Assembly (NCBI GenBank): GCA_002440665.1
Contig: DJUX01000022.1
Location: 1-21,798, forward strand
Direction of reading: 5' to 3'
Source: Dechloromonas sp. UBA6271
GTDB lineage: Bacteria; Pseudomonadota; Gammaproteobacteria; Burkholderiales; Rhodocyclaceae
Length of the DNA stretch: 21,798 nucleotides
Position 1 is the first letter of the stretch. Every line of letters begins with the position of its first letter. Shown in pieces: positions 7,355-14,689 of this stretch. The notes beneath the pieces are model-generated. The model ran no database searches and was not told the DNA's origin. It saw only the letters and a program-made list of their open reading frames with translations. A program made the translations under genes and the position numbers.

Positions 7355-7385
7355 GCGGGGAGGGCGCCTTGCCGCCGTTCCCCGC
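7355..7385 (+). terminator. Hairpin between precursor and maturase genes (possible attenuator or RNA stabiliser)
   Basis: GCGGGGA (7355-7361) pairs perfectly with TCCCCGC (7379-7385) around a GC-rich 17-nt loop, in the 64-bp gap between hvfA and hvfB. No T-run follows. It could act as a partial terminator or as a 3' stabiliser, keeping the precursor mRNA in excess over the enzymes. That is a common need in RiPP operons but is inference here. Confidence 0.4.
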
Positions 7386-7405
7386 ACACTGACCGAGGAG
7401 ATTCC

Positions 7406-8251
7406 ATGCACATTCGACCGCCCTGCGGCGCCGGCCTTGGCTTTCGCCGCGAACTGATAGCCGACCTTGAGGCCGGCGTGCCGGAAGATGTCGCCTTTTT
7501 CGAGATCGCACCGGAAAACTGGGCCGGCATGGGCGGCCGCTCGGCCCGCCAGCTGCGCGCCTTTAGCGAGCGTTACCCCTTCGTCTGTCATGGCCTGTCG
7601 CTCTCGCTCGGCGGTCCCGGCGCGCTCGATACGACGCTGGTTCGCCGGATCAAGGCGTTCATGGCCGAGCACGGCATCACCTTGTACACCGAGCATCTTT
7701 CGTGGTGTGCCGACGAGCGCCATCTCTACGAACTGCTGCCGATCCCGCAGACCGCCGAGGCGGTGCGCTGGACGGCGGCGCGCATCCGGCAGGTGCAGGA
7801 CATGCTCGGCTGCCGTATCGGCATCGAGAATGCGTCCACCTACATTGCCCCGCCGGGGGCGGAAATGAGCGAGGCCGAGTTCATTGCCGCCGTCGTCGCC
7901 GAGGCCGATTGCCTGCTGCATCTGGACGTGAACAACGTCTACGTGAACAGCCGCAATTTCGGTTTCGATCCGCTGCAATTCCTCGACGCCTTGCCGCTCG
8001 GGCGCACCTGCTACATCCACGTCGCCGGGCATTACGTCGAAGCCGACGGGCTGCTGGTCGATACGCACGGCGCCGACGTCATCGATCCCGTCTGGGCTTT
8101 GCTCGCCGAAACTTACGCGCGCATCGGCGGTGAGGTGCCGACCTGCCTGGAGCGCGATTTCAATTTTGGCCATTTTTCGGGGTTGACCGCAGAAGTCGGG
8201 CGAATTGCGGAATTGCAGGCCGCGGCGCGTCGGGAAAGGCGGGTGGCGTGA
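7406..8251 (+). CDS. hvfB: HvfB-type MNIO (DUF692) RiPP maturase
   Basis: This is a 281-residue DUF692 protein of the multinuclear non-heme iron oxidative enzyme family, a TIM-barrel that modifies cysteine residues of precursor peptides. Metal-ligand motifs are in place: EIAPENW (33-39), CHGLSLSLGG (His62), YTEHLSW (Glu96/His97), GIENAS (Glu141), LHLDVNNVYVNSRNFGFD (Asp174, Asn176), IHVAGH (His205, His209), DTHG (Asp219, His221) and CLERDFN near the C-terminus. GAGGAG ends 5 nt before ATG 7406. A much longer open frame upstream runs through the hvfA gene and is not used. Its stop overlaps the start of the next gene by one base, so translation is coupled. The partner substrate is almost certainly the Cys-Gly peptide encoded upstream. 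Confidence 0.93.
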   Translation: MHIRPPCGAGLGFRRELIADLEAGVPEDVAFFEIAPENWAGMGGRSARQLRAFSERYPFVCHGLSLSLGGPGALDTTLVRRIKAFMAEHGITLYTEHLSWCADERHLYELLPIPQTAEAVRWTAARIRQVQDMLGCRIGIENASTYIAPPGAEMSEAEFIAAVVAEADCLLHLDVNNVYVNSRNFGFDPLQFLDALPLGRTCYIHVAGHYVEADGLLVDTHGADVIDPVWALLAETYARIGGEVPTCLERDFNFGHFSGLTAEVGRIAELQAAARRERRVA

Positions 8252-8988
8252 TGCCGGCCGGCTTCCAGCAGTTTCAGCGGGACTTCGCGGCGCATCTGCG
8301 GGATCCGCGACGCATCGCTCGCCCGCAAGGGCTGCCGGCGCGGCGGGTCGGGGTGTATCGCGAACTGGTCCTCAACAACCTGTGCGGCGTTGTCGATAAA
8401 TGTTTTCCGGTCTGCCGCGCCGTGCTTGGCGAAACGCGCTGGCGCCGCCTGTGTCGTGGCTTCCTGCGCGACGGTACGCTGCATACGCCGTGGTTCCGCG
8501 AAATCCCGCAGGAATTCGTACGTTACCTGGCCGCGACGCCACTTTCCCGGCTGCCGTGCTGGCTGGCCGAACTGGCGCATTACGAATGGGCCGAGCTGGC
8601 CGTCGATGTCATGGAAACGACCTTGCCGCCGCACGACCCGGCGGGTGATCTACTGGCCGGCAGGGTGGTTCTCAACCCGGCCCTGCTCAACCTCGCCTAT
8701 GCCTGGCCGGTGCAGCGGATCGGCCCGGCCTACCGGCCGCGCCAGCCCCGGCCGACGCACCTTGTCGTATATCGCGCCGCCGATGACGGCGTACGTTTTT
8801 GCGAAATCAACCCGGTGACGGCGCGGCTGCTGGACTTGCTGGCTGCCGCGCCGAGCACCGGGCGCGACGCCATTGCCCGCATCGGCGCTGAACTGAATCA
8901 TCCGGACCCAGCCGGCCTGCTCGATTTCGGCCGCCAGTTGCTGGCCGACCTGCGGCGGCAGCGCATTCTGCTTGGGAGTACCTCATGA
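8251..8988 (+). CDS. hvfC: HvfC-type RiPP maturation partner (DUF2063)
   Basis: This 245-residue protein has the DUF2063 fold at the N-terminus: FQQFQRDFAAHLRDP, then RVGVYRELVLNNLCGVVDKCFPV, residues about 5-60. These proteins pair with MNIO enzymes and are thought to present the precursor leader to the maturase. The C-terminal half (from about residue 150) is a second helical/strand domain with the motif FCEINPVTARLLDLL, seen in this partner family. The ATG lies inside the TGA of hvfB (TGATG), and the gene ends in an ATGA overlap with the DoxX gene, so all three are translationally coupled. It is probably cytoplasmic, as no signal or membrane segment is visible. Confidence 0.9.
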   Translation: MPAGFQQFQRDFAAHLRDPRRIARPQGLPARRVGVYRELVLNNLCGVVDKCFPVCRAVLGETRWRRLCRGFLRDGTLHTPWFREIPQEFVRYLAATPLSRLPCWLAELAHYEWAELAVDVMETTLPPHDPAGDLLAGRVVLNPALLNLAYAWPVQRIGPAYRPRQPRPTHLVVYRAADDGVRFCEINPVTARLLDLLAAAPSTGRDAIARIGAELNHPDPAGLLDFGRQLLADLRRQRILLGSTS

Positions 8989-9539
8989 AAAATCGCCTGT
9001 TGCGCCTTATCGAAGGCATCGATCTGCTTGGCTTGTGGCTGGGGCTGCTCAGTCTGCGCATTTTGCTCGGTTGGGATTACTTCGAATCCGGCCTCGAAAA
9101 ACTCCGCGGCAACAACTGGTTTGCCGACATCCAGGACAATTTTCCCTTCCCGTTCGACCTCGTGCCGCCGGAAATCAGCTGGCAAATGGCGACGTGGTTC
9201 GAGCTGCTCGGCGGCATCGCGCTGGTGCTGGGGCTGGCGACCCGTTTCTTCTCGCTGTCGCTCATCGTCCTGACCGTGGTGGCCATCGCCGCCGTGCATT
9301 GGCCGGCAGCGTGGGGCAGTTTTGGCGAACTGATGCAGGGCTATGTATTTACCGACAACGGTCACGGCAATTTCAAGTTGCCGGTGTTGTTCATTGGTAT
9401 GCTGTTGCCCTTGCTGCTGCTCGGTCCGGGCAAACTCTCGCTTGACGCCTGGGTGCGTCGCCGCTGCGGGCAGCCAGCCGAAACCAGCCCAACTCGGGAG
9501 TGTCATGATCGACAACAGCTTCATCGCGGAAGTGCGTAG
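8985..9539 (+). CDS. DoxX-family membrane protein of the hvf operon (HvfX-like)
   Basis: This is a 184-residue inner-membrane protein with four predicted helices: about residues 12-30, 68-86, 89-107 and 130-148. The DoxX hallmark GWDYFESGLEKLRG follows the first helix. DoxX proteins are regular members of Hvf/bufferin operons, but their role is unsettled; suggestions include a step in maturation, redox coupling, or copper-peptide handling at the membrane. Start and stop overlap both neighbours (4 bp with hvfC; 35 bp with the sigma factor). The last 30 residues are polar and rich in Arg/His/Cys, and coincide with the overlap, so they may reflect coding constraint rather than function. Confidence 0.88.
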   Translation: MKNRLLRLIEGIDLLGLWLGLLSLRILLGWDYFESGLEKLRGNNWFADIQDNFPFPFDLVPPEISWQMATWFELLGGIALVLGLATRFFSLSLIVLTVVAIAAVHWPAAWGSFGELMQGYVFTDNGHGNFKLPVLFIGMLLPLLLLGPGKLSLDAWVRRRCGQPAETSPTRECHDRQQLHRGSA

Positions 9540-10083
9540 CGACATGCTGCGCTTCGCGCAACTCCAGTTGCGCGATGCGGCGCTGGCCGAGGATGCGGTG
9601 CAGGAGGCGTTGCTCGGCGCGCTTTCCGGCGAACGCAGTTTCTCTGGGCGTTCTGCCTTGAAGACCTGGGTGTTTTCGATTCTGCGCAACAAAATCGTCG
9701 ATCTGATCCGGGTGCAATCGCGCACCACCAACGTCTCGGCACTGGGCGAAGAGGGCGCCAGCCTCGATCAGGCCTTCGAGGAATTGTTCAAGACCAACGC
9801 CCACTGGCGCCCCGATACGCGGCCGCGCGGCTGGGGCGATCCGGCCGAGGCCTTGCGCGAGAAGGGGTTCTGGGATGTGTTCGAGATCTGCCTCAACCAC
9901 CTGCCGGAAAATACGGCGCGCGTCTTCATGATGCGCGAATTTCTTGAATTCGATACCACCGAGGTATGCCAGACGCTGGACATCAGCGTCGGCAATTGCA
10001 ACGTGATCCTGCACCGTGCCCGCAACGGCCTGCGCCGCTGCCTGGAATCAAGCTGGTTCGCGCCGGGAGAAAAGCCATGCTGA
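9505..10083 (+). CDS. ECF-like RNA polymerase sigma factor of the hvf operon
   Basis: This sigma-70-family protein has 192 residues. Region 2 covers about residues 8-72 (AEDAVQEALLGAL, then SALKTWVFSILRNKIVDLIR). Region 4 covers about 130-182 (LPENTARVFMMREFLEFDTTEVCQTLDIS, then the recognition helix around NCNVILHRARNGLRR). The linker between them is long. ATG 9505, preceded by GGGAG, gives the proper N-terminus; an open frame to 9343 is a reading of the DoxX gene in another phase. It overlaps DoxX by 35 bp and the next gene by 7 bp. Sigma factors of this group accompany copper/metal-stress RiPP operons and are released by a cognate anti-sigma factor. Self-activation of hvfA is the natural inference. 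Confidence 0.9.
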   Translation: MIDNSFIAEVRSDMLRFAQLQLRDAALAEDAVQEALLGALSGERSFSGRSALKTWVFSILRNKIVDLIRVQSRTTNVSALGEEGASLDQAFEELFKTNAHWRPDTRPRGWGDPAEALREKGFWDVFEICLNHLPENTARVFMMREFLEFDTTEVCQTLDISVGNCNVILHRARNGLRRCLESSWFAPGEKPC

Positions 10084-10268
10084 CCTGCAAGGAGGCCACC
10101 CGCATGATGTCCGAGGCCCAGGACCGCAAGCTGGGGGCGGGCGAGCGCCTCAAGCTTGAAATGCACCTGAGCCTGTGCCGTGGCTGCCGCAATTTCCGCC
10201 AGCAGATGGACTTTCTGCGTGCGGCCTGTCGCCGTCTGGTTGGCCGCGACGAGCCGGGGCAGGATTAG
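10077..10268 (+). CDS. Zinc-finger anti-sigma factor candidate (zf-HC2, 63 aa)
   Basis: This 63-residue protein starts inside the sigma-factor stop region (ATGCTGA, 7-bp overlap). It carries Cys4 near the N-terminus and HLSLCRGC at residues 29-36, an exact H-x3-C-x2-C zinc-binding anti-sigma (ZAS) motif. No membrane segment follows, so it would be a soluble cytoplasmic sensor rather than an RseA-like membrane anchor. ZAS proteins hold their sigma factor until thiol oxidation or metal exchange at the zinc site frees it. With a copper-peptide operon, copper or disulfide stress is a likely input. Its small size makes annotation pipelines likely to miss it. Confidence 0.8.
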   Translation: MLTCKEATRMMSEAQDRKLGAGERLKLEMHLSLCRGCRNFRQQMDFLRAACRRLVGRDEPGQD

Positions 10269-10314
10269 CCGGGCCGCTGCCATACTGCCGGTTCCCGCTA
10301 CAAGGAACGCCACG

Positions 10315-10992
10315 ATGCCGGAACAACTCGCCGCGCAAATTCAGCACACCCTCGCCGCGCTCGCCGACCCGGCGCGGGCCGTCGCCATGCGCGCCTATCT
10401 GCGCGACCAGTTTCCTTTTCTCGGCATCCCGACGCCGGCCCGGCGCGCTGCGCTCAAGCCGCTGCTCAAGGTGGATTTCGACCAGAATCGGCTGTTGACC
10501 GTGGCAGATCAACTGTGGCGCCTGCCCGAGCGCGAATACCGCTACGCCGCCATCGACCTGCTGGCCCGCCACGTAGGGCAGCTGGACTCGAGTGCCGTCG
10601 CGCCGCTGCTCGCCCTCGCGCAGCGCGAACCGTGGTGGGAAACCGTCGATGGTCTGGCCGGTGTTGTCGGTGACGTGGTCGGCGCCGCGCGCCGCAACGA
10701 CCCCGATGCGCAGATAACGATGGATGCCGCGCTGCGCCACGACTGCCTGTGGGTGCGGCGCATCGCCATGATCCACCAGCTTGGCTGGCGGCTGGATACC
10801 GACACCACTCGCCTCTTTGGCTATACCGAAGCGCTGGCGCCCGAGGGAGATTTCTTCATCCGCAAGGCCATCGGCTGGGCCTTGCGCGACTACGCCCGCT
10901 GGAACCCGCAAGCCGTGCGCGATTTCGTCGCCGCGATGGGCGGACGTCTCTCGCCGCTCAGTGCCCGCGAGGCGACACGGCGTATTGCGTGA
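10315..10992 (+). CDS. DNA alkylation repair protein, AlkD-like
   Basis: This is a 225-residue all-helical HEAT-like protein of the AlkC/AlkD DNA glycosylase family, which excises positively charged alkylated bases such as 3- and 7-methylpurines without base flipping. Typical elements are RAYLRDQFPFLGIPTPARR near residues 27-43, RYAAIDLL (76-83), EPWWETVDGLA (105-115) and WVRRIAMI (146-153). The spacing Trp108-x3-Asp112 and Arg148 matches the active-site Trp/Asp/Arg of Bacillus AlkD. AAGGAA precedes ATG 10315. It begins 46 bp after the anti-sigma gene, so it could be read through from the hvf operon, but its job is unrelated. The next gene is convergent. Confidence 0.88.
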   Translation: MPEQLAAQIQHTLAALADPARAVAMRAYLRDQFPFLGIPTPARRAALKPLLKVDFDQNRLLTVADQLWRLPEREYRYAAIDLLARHVGQLDSSAVAPLLALAQREPWWETVDGLAGVVGDVVGAARRNDPDAQITMDAALRHDCLWVRRIAMIHQLGWRLDTDTTRLFGYTEALAPEGDFFIRKAIGWALRDYARWNPQAVRDFVAAMGGRLSPLSAREATRRIA

Positions 10993-10994
10993 TG

Positions 10995-11027
10995 GTTGCG
11001 GTCGACCCGCAAAATAGGCCGATTTTC
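10995..11027 (+). repeat. GCGGTCGAC dispersed intergenic repeat, copy a
   Basis: The repeat begins 3 bp after the AlkD-like stop and reads GTTGCGGTCGACCCGCAAAA, continuing as an A/G-rich tail. It shares a 12-bp exact core with copies at 12557 and 14514 and the same orientation as the copy at 18538. Confidence 0.6.
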
Positions 11028-11045
11028 AGATCATCATCTGGAGAA

Positions 11046-11060
11046 AACCGCCGCGCGGTT
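11046..11060. terminator. Small hairpin downstream of the AlkD-like gene
   Basis: AACCGC and GCGGTT pair perfectly around a 3-nt loop. No T-run follows on the plus strand, while an A-run (gagaaaa) precedes it, which would be a U-run on the minus strand. Its use as a terminator is doubtful, because urtA has a better one closer by. Confidence 0.25.
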
Positions 11061-11092
11061 CATGCTTGCTTCATGCGCTTTCTTGCAACGGT

Positions 11093-11120
11093 CAATAAAA
11101 ACGGGGGCCGAAGCCCCCGT
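11093..11120 (-). terminator. Rho-independent terminator of urtA
   Basis: ACGGGGGC and GCCCCCGT pair perfectly around CGAA (TTCG on the transcribed strand), followed on the minus strand by TTTTTATTG. It lies 25 bp after the urtA stop and has every mark of a strong intrinsic terminator. Confidence 0.9.
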
Positions 11121-11145
11121 TGATTGCGACTGACAGTCAGCTTGA

Positions 11146-12408
11146 TTACTTCACTTCCGGCGCGTCCTTCTTGCTCTCGTTGCCGGCGATGAACGGGCTC
11201 CACGGCTGGGCGCGGATCGGGCCCTTGGTCTTCCAGACCACGTTGAACTGGCCGTCGGCCTTGATCTCGCCGATGAACACCGGCTTCCACAGGTGGTGGT
11301 TGGTCTCGTCCATCTTCAGGGTGTAGCCGGAAGGTGCGGCGAAGCTCTGGCCACCCATGGCGGCGATGACCTTGTCGACATCGGTGGACTTGGCCTTCTC
11401 GACCGCCTGCTTCCACATGTGGATGCCGACATAGGTGGCTTCCATCGGGTCGTTGGTGACGACCGTGCTGGCGTTCGGCAGCTTGTTCTTCACCGCCCAG
11501 TCCTTGTACATCTTGACGAACTTCTCGTTCTGCGGGTTCTTGAGCGACATGAAGTAGTTCCAGGCGGCCAGGTGGCCGACCAGCGGCTTGGTATCGACGC
11601 CGCGCAGTTCCTCTTCGCCGACCGAGAAGGCGACGACCGGTACGTCCGTGGCCTTGAGGCCGGCATTGCCCAGTTCCTTGTAGAACGGCACGTTGGAGTC
11701 GCCGTTGATGGTCGACACGACGGCGGTCTTCTTGCCTTCGCCGGCGAACTTCTTGATCTTGGCGATGATGGTCTGGTAATCGGAGTGGCCGAACGGGGTG
11801 TACTCCTCCATGATGTCGGCGTCGGCGATGCCCTTGGACTTCAGGAAGGCGCGCAGGATCTTGTTGGTGGTGCGCGGATAGACGTAGTCGGTGCCGAGCA
11901 GCACGAAGCGCTTGGCCTCGCCGCCGTCCTTGGACATCAGGTATTCGACGGCCGGAATCGCCTGCTGGTTGGGGGCGGCGCCGGTGTAGAAGACGTTCTT
12001 TTCGAGTTCTTCACCCTCGTACTGGACCGGGTAGAAGAGCAGGCCGTTCAGTTCCTTGAACACCGGCAGCACGGACTTGCGGGACACCGAGGTCCAGCAG
12101 CCGAAGACGACGGCGACCTTGTCCTTGCTCAGCAACTGGCGGGATTTTTCGGCGAACAGCGGCCAGTTGGAAGCGGGGTCGACGACCACCGGCTCCAGCT
12201 TTTTGCCCATCACGCCGCCAGACTTGTTGATTTCCTCGATGGTCATCAGCGCGGTTTCCTTCAGCGCCGTTTCGGAAATCGCCATGGTGCCGGACAGCGA
12301 GTGCAGGATGCCGACCTTGATGGTGTCGGCGGCATGGGCGGCCAGGCCGATGGAGGACAGGGCGGCGGCCAGGACGGTGGCCTTGATGAAAGTGCGACGT
12401 TTGCTCAT
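11146..12408 (-). CDS. urtA: Urea ABC transporter substrate-binding protein UrtA
   Basis: This is a 420-residue periplasmic binding protein of the HAAT family. Its N-terminus SKRRTFIK followed by a hydrophobic run ending AAHA looks like a twin-arginine signal; Sec export is also possible. The mature start DTIKVGILHSLSGTMAISE is typical of UrtA, as are VVFGCWTSVSRKSVLPVFKE, YPVQYEGEE, GAAPNQQ and GTDYVYPRTTNKI. UrtA captures urea, or short-chain amides in related proteins, for the UrtBCDE permease. Those genes would lie elsewhere: none is in this window, and the terminator right after urtA shows it is a single-gene unit here. GAGGAG precedes the ATG. Expression is usually nitrogen-controlled, but I saw no clear sigma-54 site upstream. 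Confidence 0.93.
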   Translation of the reverse strand: MSKRRTFIKATVLAAALSSIGLAAHAADTIKVGILHSLSGTMAISETALKETALMTIEEINKSGGVMGKKLEPVVVDPASNWPLFAEKSRQLLSKDKVAVVFGCWTSVSRKSVLPVFKELNGLLFYPVQYEGEELEKNVFYTGAAPNQQAIPAVEYLMSKDGGEAKRFVLLGTDYVYPRTTNKILRAFLKSKGIADADIMEEYTPFGHSDYQTIIAKIKKFAGEGKKTAVVSTINGDSNVPFYKELGNAGLKATDVPVVAFSVGEEELRGVDTKPLVGHLAAWNYFMSLKNPQNEKFVKMYKDWAVKNKLPNASTVVTNDPMEATYVGIHMWKQAVEKAKSTDVDKVIAAMGGQSFAAPSGYTLKMDETNHHLWKPVFIGEIKADGQFNVVWKTKGPIRAQPWSPFIAGNESKKDAPEVK

Positions 12409-12556
12409 GGAATCTCCTCGGATGTTGGGGGGAATCTGGTCAAAACTGCGTTGTTGCAGTGCAGCGTCAGATTAAGGAGCGCGCGGCCACGGCGGAATAC
12501 GTTAGATTGCGTAGGGTTGCGCAGGCGGGCTTCTAACGTGGCGGATCGCAGCGCCT

Positions 12557-12588
12557 GTTGCGGTCGACGCCGAAAAAGTGGTGAAATC
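12557..12588 (+). repeat. GCGGTCGAC dispersed intergenic repeat, copy b
   Basis: The repeat reads GTTGCGGTCGACGCCGAAAA with tail AGTGGTGAAAT. It lies between the divergent urtA and VanZ-like genes. Its first 20 bases are identical to copy c at 14514. Confidence 0.65.
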
Positions 12589-12596
12589 CACGGAGC

Positions 12597-13862
12597 ATGC
12601 TGACGCTTCAGGGTCGGCTGTACCTCCGCCATCAGCGAAAGGCAGGCGTGGAATCGAACGACAACACAAGGCACCCGGCCGGCGCCGGCGGGCGCAACCA
12701 CCGCATCGCCGTCGGGCTGCTGCTGGTGCTGATCGTCTATGGCTCGCTGTATCCGCTGACGTGGAATTTTGCGCAGCCGCAGGACTTCATCTTCCGGGGA
12801 CCGCTCGGCCTGGTCGATGTGCTGGAGAACGTCATCCTGTTCCTGCCGCTGGGCGGGTTGCTGGCCTGGCACCATCATGGCAGTTCCCGACAATGGCGGG
12901 GTTTTGCGATGTGGTTCGTGATCGCGCTGATCGTCGCCAGCATCCTGCAATGGCTGCAGAAATACCTGCCGCGCACCCCGGCGCTGTCCGATATCGCCTT
13001 CAACATGCTCGGGTTCGTCGCCGGCTGGTGGGCCGGCATGCTCTCCCAGAGTACCCTGAACCGGCTGGCGCAGCGCCACCTGAACCTGCAGGGCGCAGAC
13101 CGCTTTGCGCTGGTGATGATCGTCCTCTGGCTGACAACGGAATTCTTCCCCTTCATTCCCACCCTCGATGTGTCGTCGGTCGTCGACAATGTGAAATCCC
13201 TTTGGCAGCAGGATCTCTGGCAGCCGCGCCGCATGGTGCTGCACATGGGAATGACGGTGATCGGGCTGGAGGCGTTGGCCCGACTGGTTCGCTCCGCTGC
13301 CTGGGAACGCCTGGCCAGACCGCTGGCGGGCATCGCCATGCTGGGGATGCTGGCGGGAAAATTCTTCATCATCAACCAGGCGCCCGGCCTGCCGGTGGTC
13401 CTGGGCATCGTGGCCGGGGCCGCGGTATGGCGGGGCATCGACCAGATCGCGGCAAGGCCGCGCTTGTGGACATTGCTCGTGATCGCCACCGGCAGCTACC
13501 TGCTCCATGCCATCTGGCCGCTGCAATGGAGCGATTCGCCCAGCGCCATGCGCTGGCTGCCTTTTGCTTCCTCGCTGTCGGGCTCGATCGAAGCGGTCGT
13601 CACCTCGCTGGCCTTCGAGTGCCTGTGTTTCGGCGCCATCATCTGGAGCGCGGCCCGCAACGGTGCCTCGCTGGGCGGGATGACCGCCTGCACGGCGATA
13701 TTGGCATTTGCCGGCGAGTGGACGCAGCGCTACCTGCCGACCCGCACTTCGGAAATCACTTCGGTATTGCTGGCCCTCGGCATCGGCTGGCTGATCGCCG
13801 CCCTCGGCAACCTCCAACACGTCAAGCGAGGCACTCCTCATGTTCGATCTCTACATCGGTAA
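12597..13862 (+). CDS. VanZ-like family membrane protein
   Basis: This is a multi-pass inner-membrane protein of up to 421 residues. The VanZ-like part lies in the first 160 residues: VLIVYGSLYPLTWNF, then DVLENVILFLPLGGLLAW, then a helix ending LQWLQKYLPRTPALSDIAFNML. This contains the conserved N-x-x-L-F-x-P-x-G and SD-x-x-x-N-x-x-G features. Several more hydrophobic helices follow, the last ones resembling a second VanZ-like half (FAGEWTQRYLPTRTSEITSVLLALGIGWL). VanZ was named for low-level teicoplanin resistance; functions of such long forms are unknown. ATG 12597 has GGAG too close for a good site. GTG at 12648, after AAAGGCAGGC, is an alternative start and would give 404 residues. The gene overlaps the GST gene by 23 bp. 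Confidence 0.8.
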   Translation: MLTLQGRLYLRHQRKAGVESNDNTRHPAGAGGRNHRIAVGLLLVLIVYGSLYPLTWNFAQPQDFIFRGPLGLVDVLENVILFLPLGGLLAWHHHGSSRQWRGFAMWFVIALIVASILQWLQKYLPRTPALSDIAFNMLGFVAGWWAGMLSQSTLNRLAQRHLNLQGADRFALVMIVLWLTTEFFPFIPTLDVSSVVDNVKSLWQQDLWQPRRMVLHMGMTVIGLEALARLVRSAAWERLARPLAGIAMLGMLAGKFFIINQAPGLPVVLGIVAGAAVWRGIDQIAARPRLWTLLVIATGSYLLHAIWPLQWSDSPSAMRWLPFASSLSGSIEAVVTSLAFECLCFGAIIWSAARNGASLGGMTACTAILAFAGEWTQRYLPTRTSEITSVLLALGIGWLIAALGNLQHVKRGTPHVRSLHR

Positions 13863-14511
13863 CAAGAACTACTCGTCGTGGTCGCTGCGCCCCTGGCTGC
13901 TGCTGAAACACTTCGGCATTCCGTTCACCGAGCACATGGTTTCCGTCGCCGGGCGCGACTACAACCCGGCGCTCAAGCCGCTGGCCGGCAATGCCCGCGT
14001 GCCCTGCCTGCACGAAGACGGCTTCCAGATCTGGGAGAGCCTCGCCATCGCCGAGACGCTGGCCGAGCACCATCCGCAGATGTGGCCGGCCGACCCGCGG
14101 GCGCGCGCCCGGGCGCGCTGCATTTCCGCCGAAATGCACGCCGGCTTCGCCAAGCTGCGCACCGCGATGCCGATGAACCTCAAGCTCAAACTCAAGGGCA
14201 AGCCGGCGACGCCCGAAGTGCAGCGCGACATCGACCGCGTCGCCGAAATCTGGGCAGAGGCGCGCACGCAATTCGCGACCGCCGACGGCCCCTGGCTGTT
14301 CGGCGCCTTTTCGGTGGCCGACGCGATGTTCGCGCCCATCGTCTGGCGCTTTCACGTCTACAACGTGGCACTGCCGCCGGTCGCCGCCGCCTACCGGGAT
14401 GCCATGCTGGCGCATCCGGCAATGCAGGAATGGTACGCGGCCGGGGTGCTGGAAACCGAGGCGCATGCCCATTACGACCAGTTGGCCGACGAATACGGCG
14501 GCATCCGCTGA
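13840..14511 (+). CDS. Glutathione S-transferase family protein
   Basis: This is a 223-residue GST. The thioredoxin-fold N-terminal domain includes YIGNKNYSSWSLRPWLLLKH (Ser residues 12-15 near the glutathione thiol site), then NARVPCL with the cis-proline (about residues 51-57), and WESLAIAETLAE with the glutathione gamma-glutamyl Glu-Ser pair (about 66-77). The helical C-terminal domain ends with the FSVADAMFAPIVWRF capping motif (about 156-170). Such enzymes conjugate or reduce electrophiles with glutathione; the substrate is not predictable. GAGG lies before ATG 13840, within the end of the VanZ-like gene, so the two are cotranscribed and probably coupled. Confidence 0.92.
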   Translation: MFDLYIGNKNYSSWSLRPWLLLKHFGIPFTEHMVSVAGRDYNPALKPLAGNARVPCLHEDGFQIWESLAIAETLAEHHPQMWPADPRARARARCISAEMHAGFAKLRTAMPMNLKLKLKGKPATPEVQRDIDRVAEIWAEARTQFATADGPWLFGAFSVADAMFAPIVWRFHVYNVALPPVAAAYRDAMLAHPAMQEWYAAGVLETEAHAHYDQLADEYGGIR

Positions 14512-14513
14512 CG

Positions 14514-14545
14514 GTTGCGGTCGACGCCGAAAAAAGGGCGAAATT
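14514..14545 (+). repeat. GCGGTCGAC dispersed intergenic repeat, copy c
   Basis: The repeat begins 2 bp after the GST stop. It reads GTTGCGGTCGACGCCGAAAA with tail AAGGGCGAAATT, almost the same as copy b. Confidence 0.65.
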
Positions 14546-14654
14546 AAGCTTGTGGTTTTTGATCTGTAATATCTCCAATTCCAGAATAACGGGAATCGGT
14601 TTCAGCAGACGATTTATCCAGCAGTGTGGAATAAATAACGGTCGATTCGATTGA

Positions 14655-14666
14655 CATACGCTACCC
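14655..14666 (+). repeat. 12-bp direct repeat flanking the small gene, left copy
   Basis: CATACGCTACCC occurs here and at 14984-14995 in the same orientation, on both sides of the 83-residue gene. The left copy overlaps a TTGACA (14651-14656). That hexamer could be a -35 box, but no good -10 sits at 16-18 bp. Confidence 0.5.
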
Positions 14667-14689
14667 TGTATTCAAACAGGAGGTATCCC

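Noticed and set aside
7271..7405. N-terminal extension of HvfB
   Set aside because: It runs back through the hvfA gene in another frame and gives Arg/Lys-rich nonsense. ATG 7406 has a good ribosome binding site and the DUF692 start.
9343..9504. N-terminal extension of the sigma factor
   Set aside because: These codons read the DoxX gene in another phase. Region 2 begins soon after ATG 9505, which has its own GGGAG.
11293..12603. 436-codon plus-strand frame opposite urtA
   Set aside because: Antisense shadow of urtA with low-complexity content and no ribosome binding site.
12405..13841. 478-codon minus-strand frame opposite the VanZ-like gene
   Set aside because: Gln/Arg/His-rich translation without motifs; the plus strand carries a convincing membrane protein.
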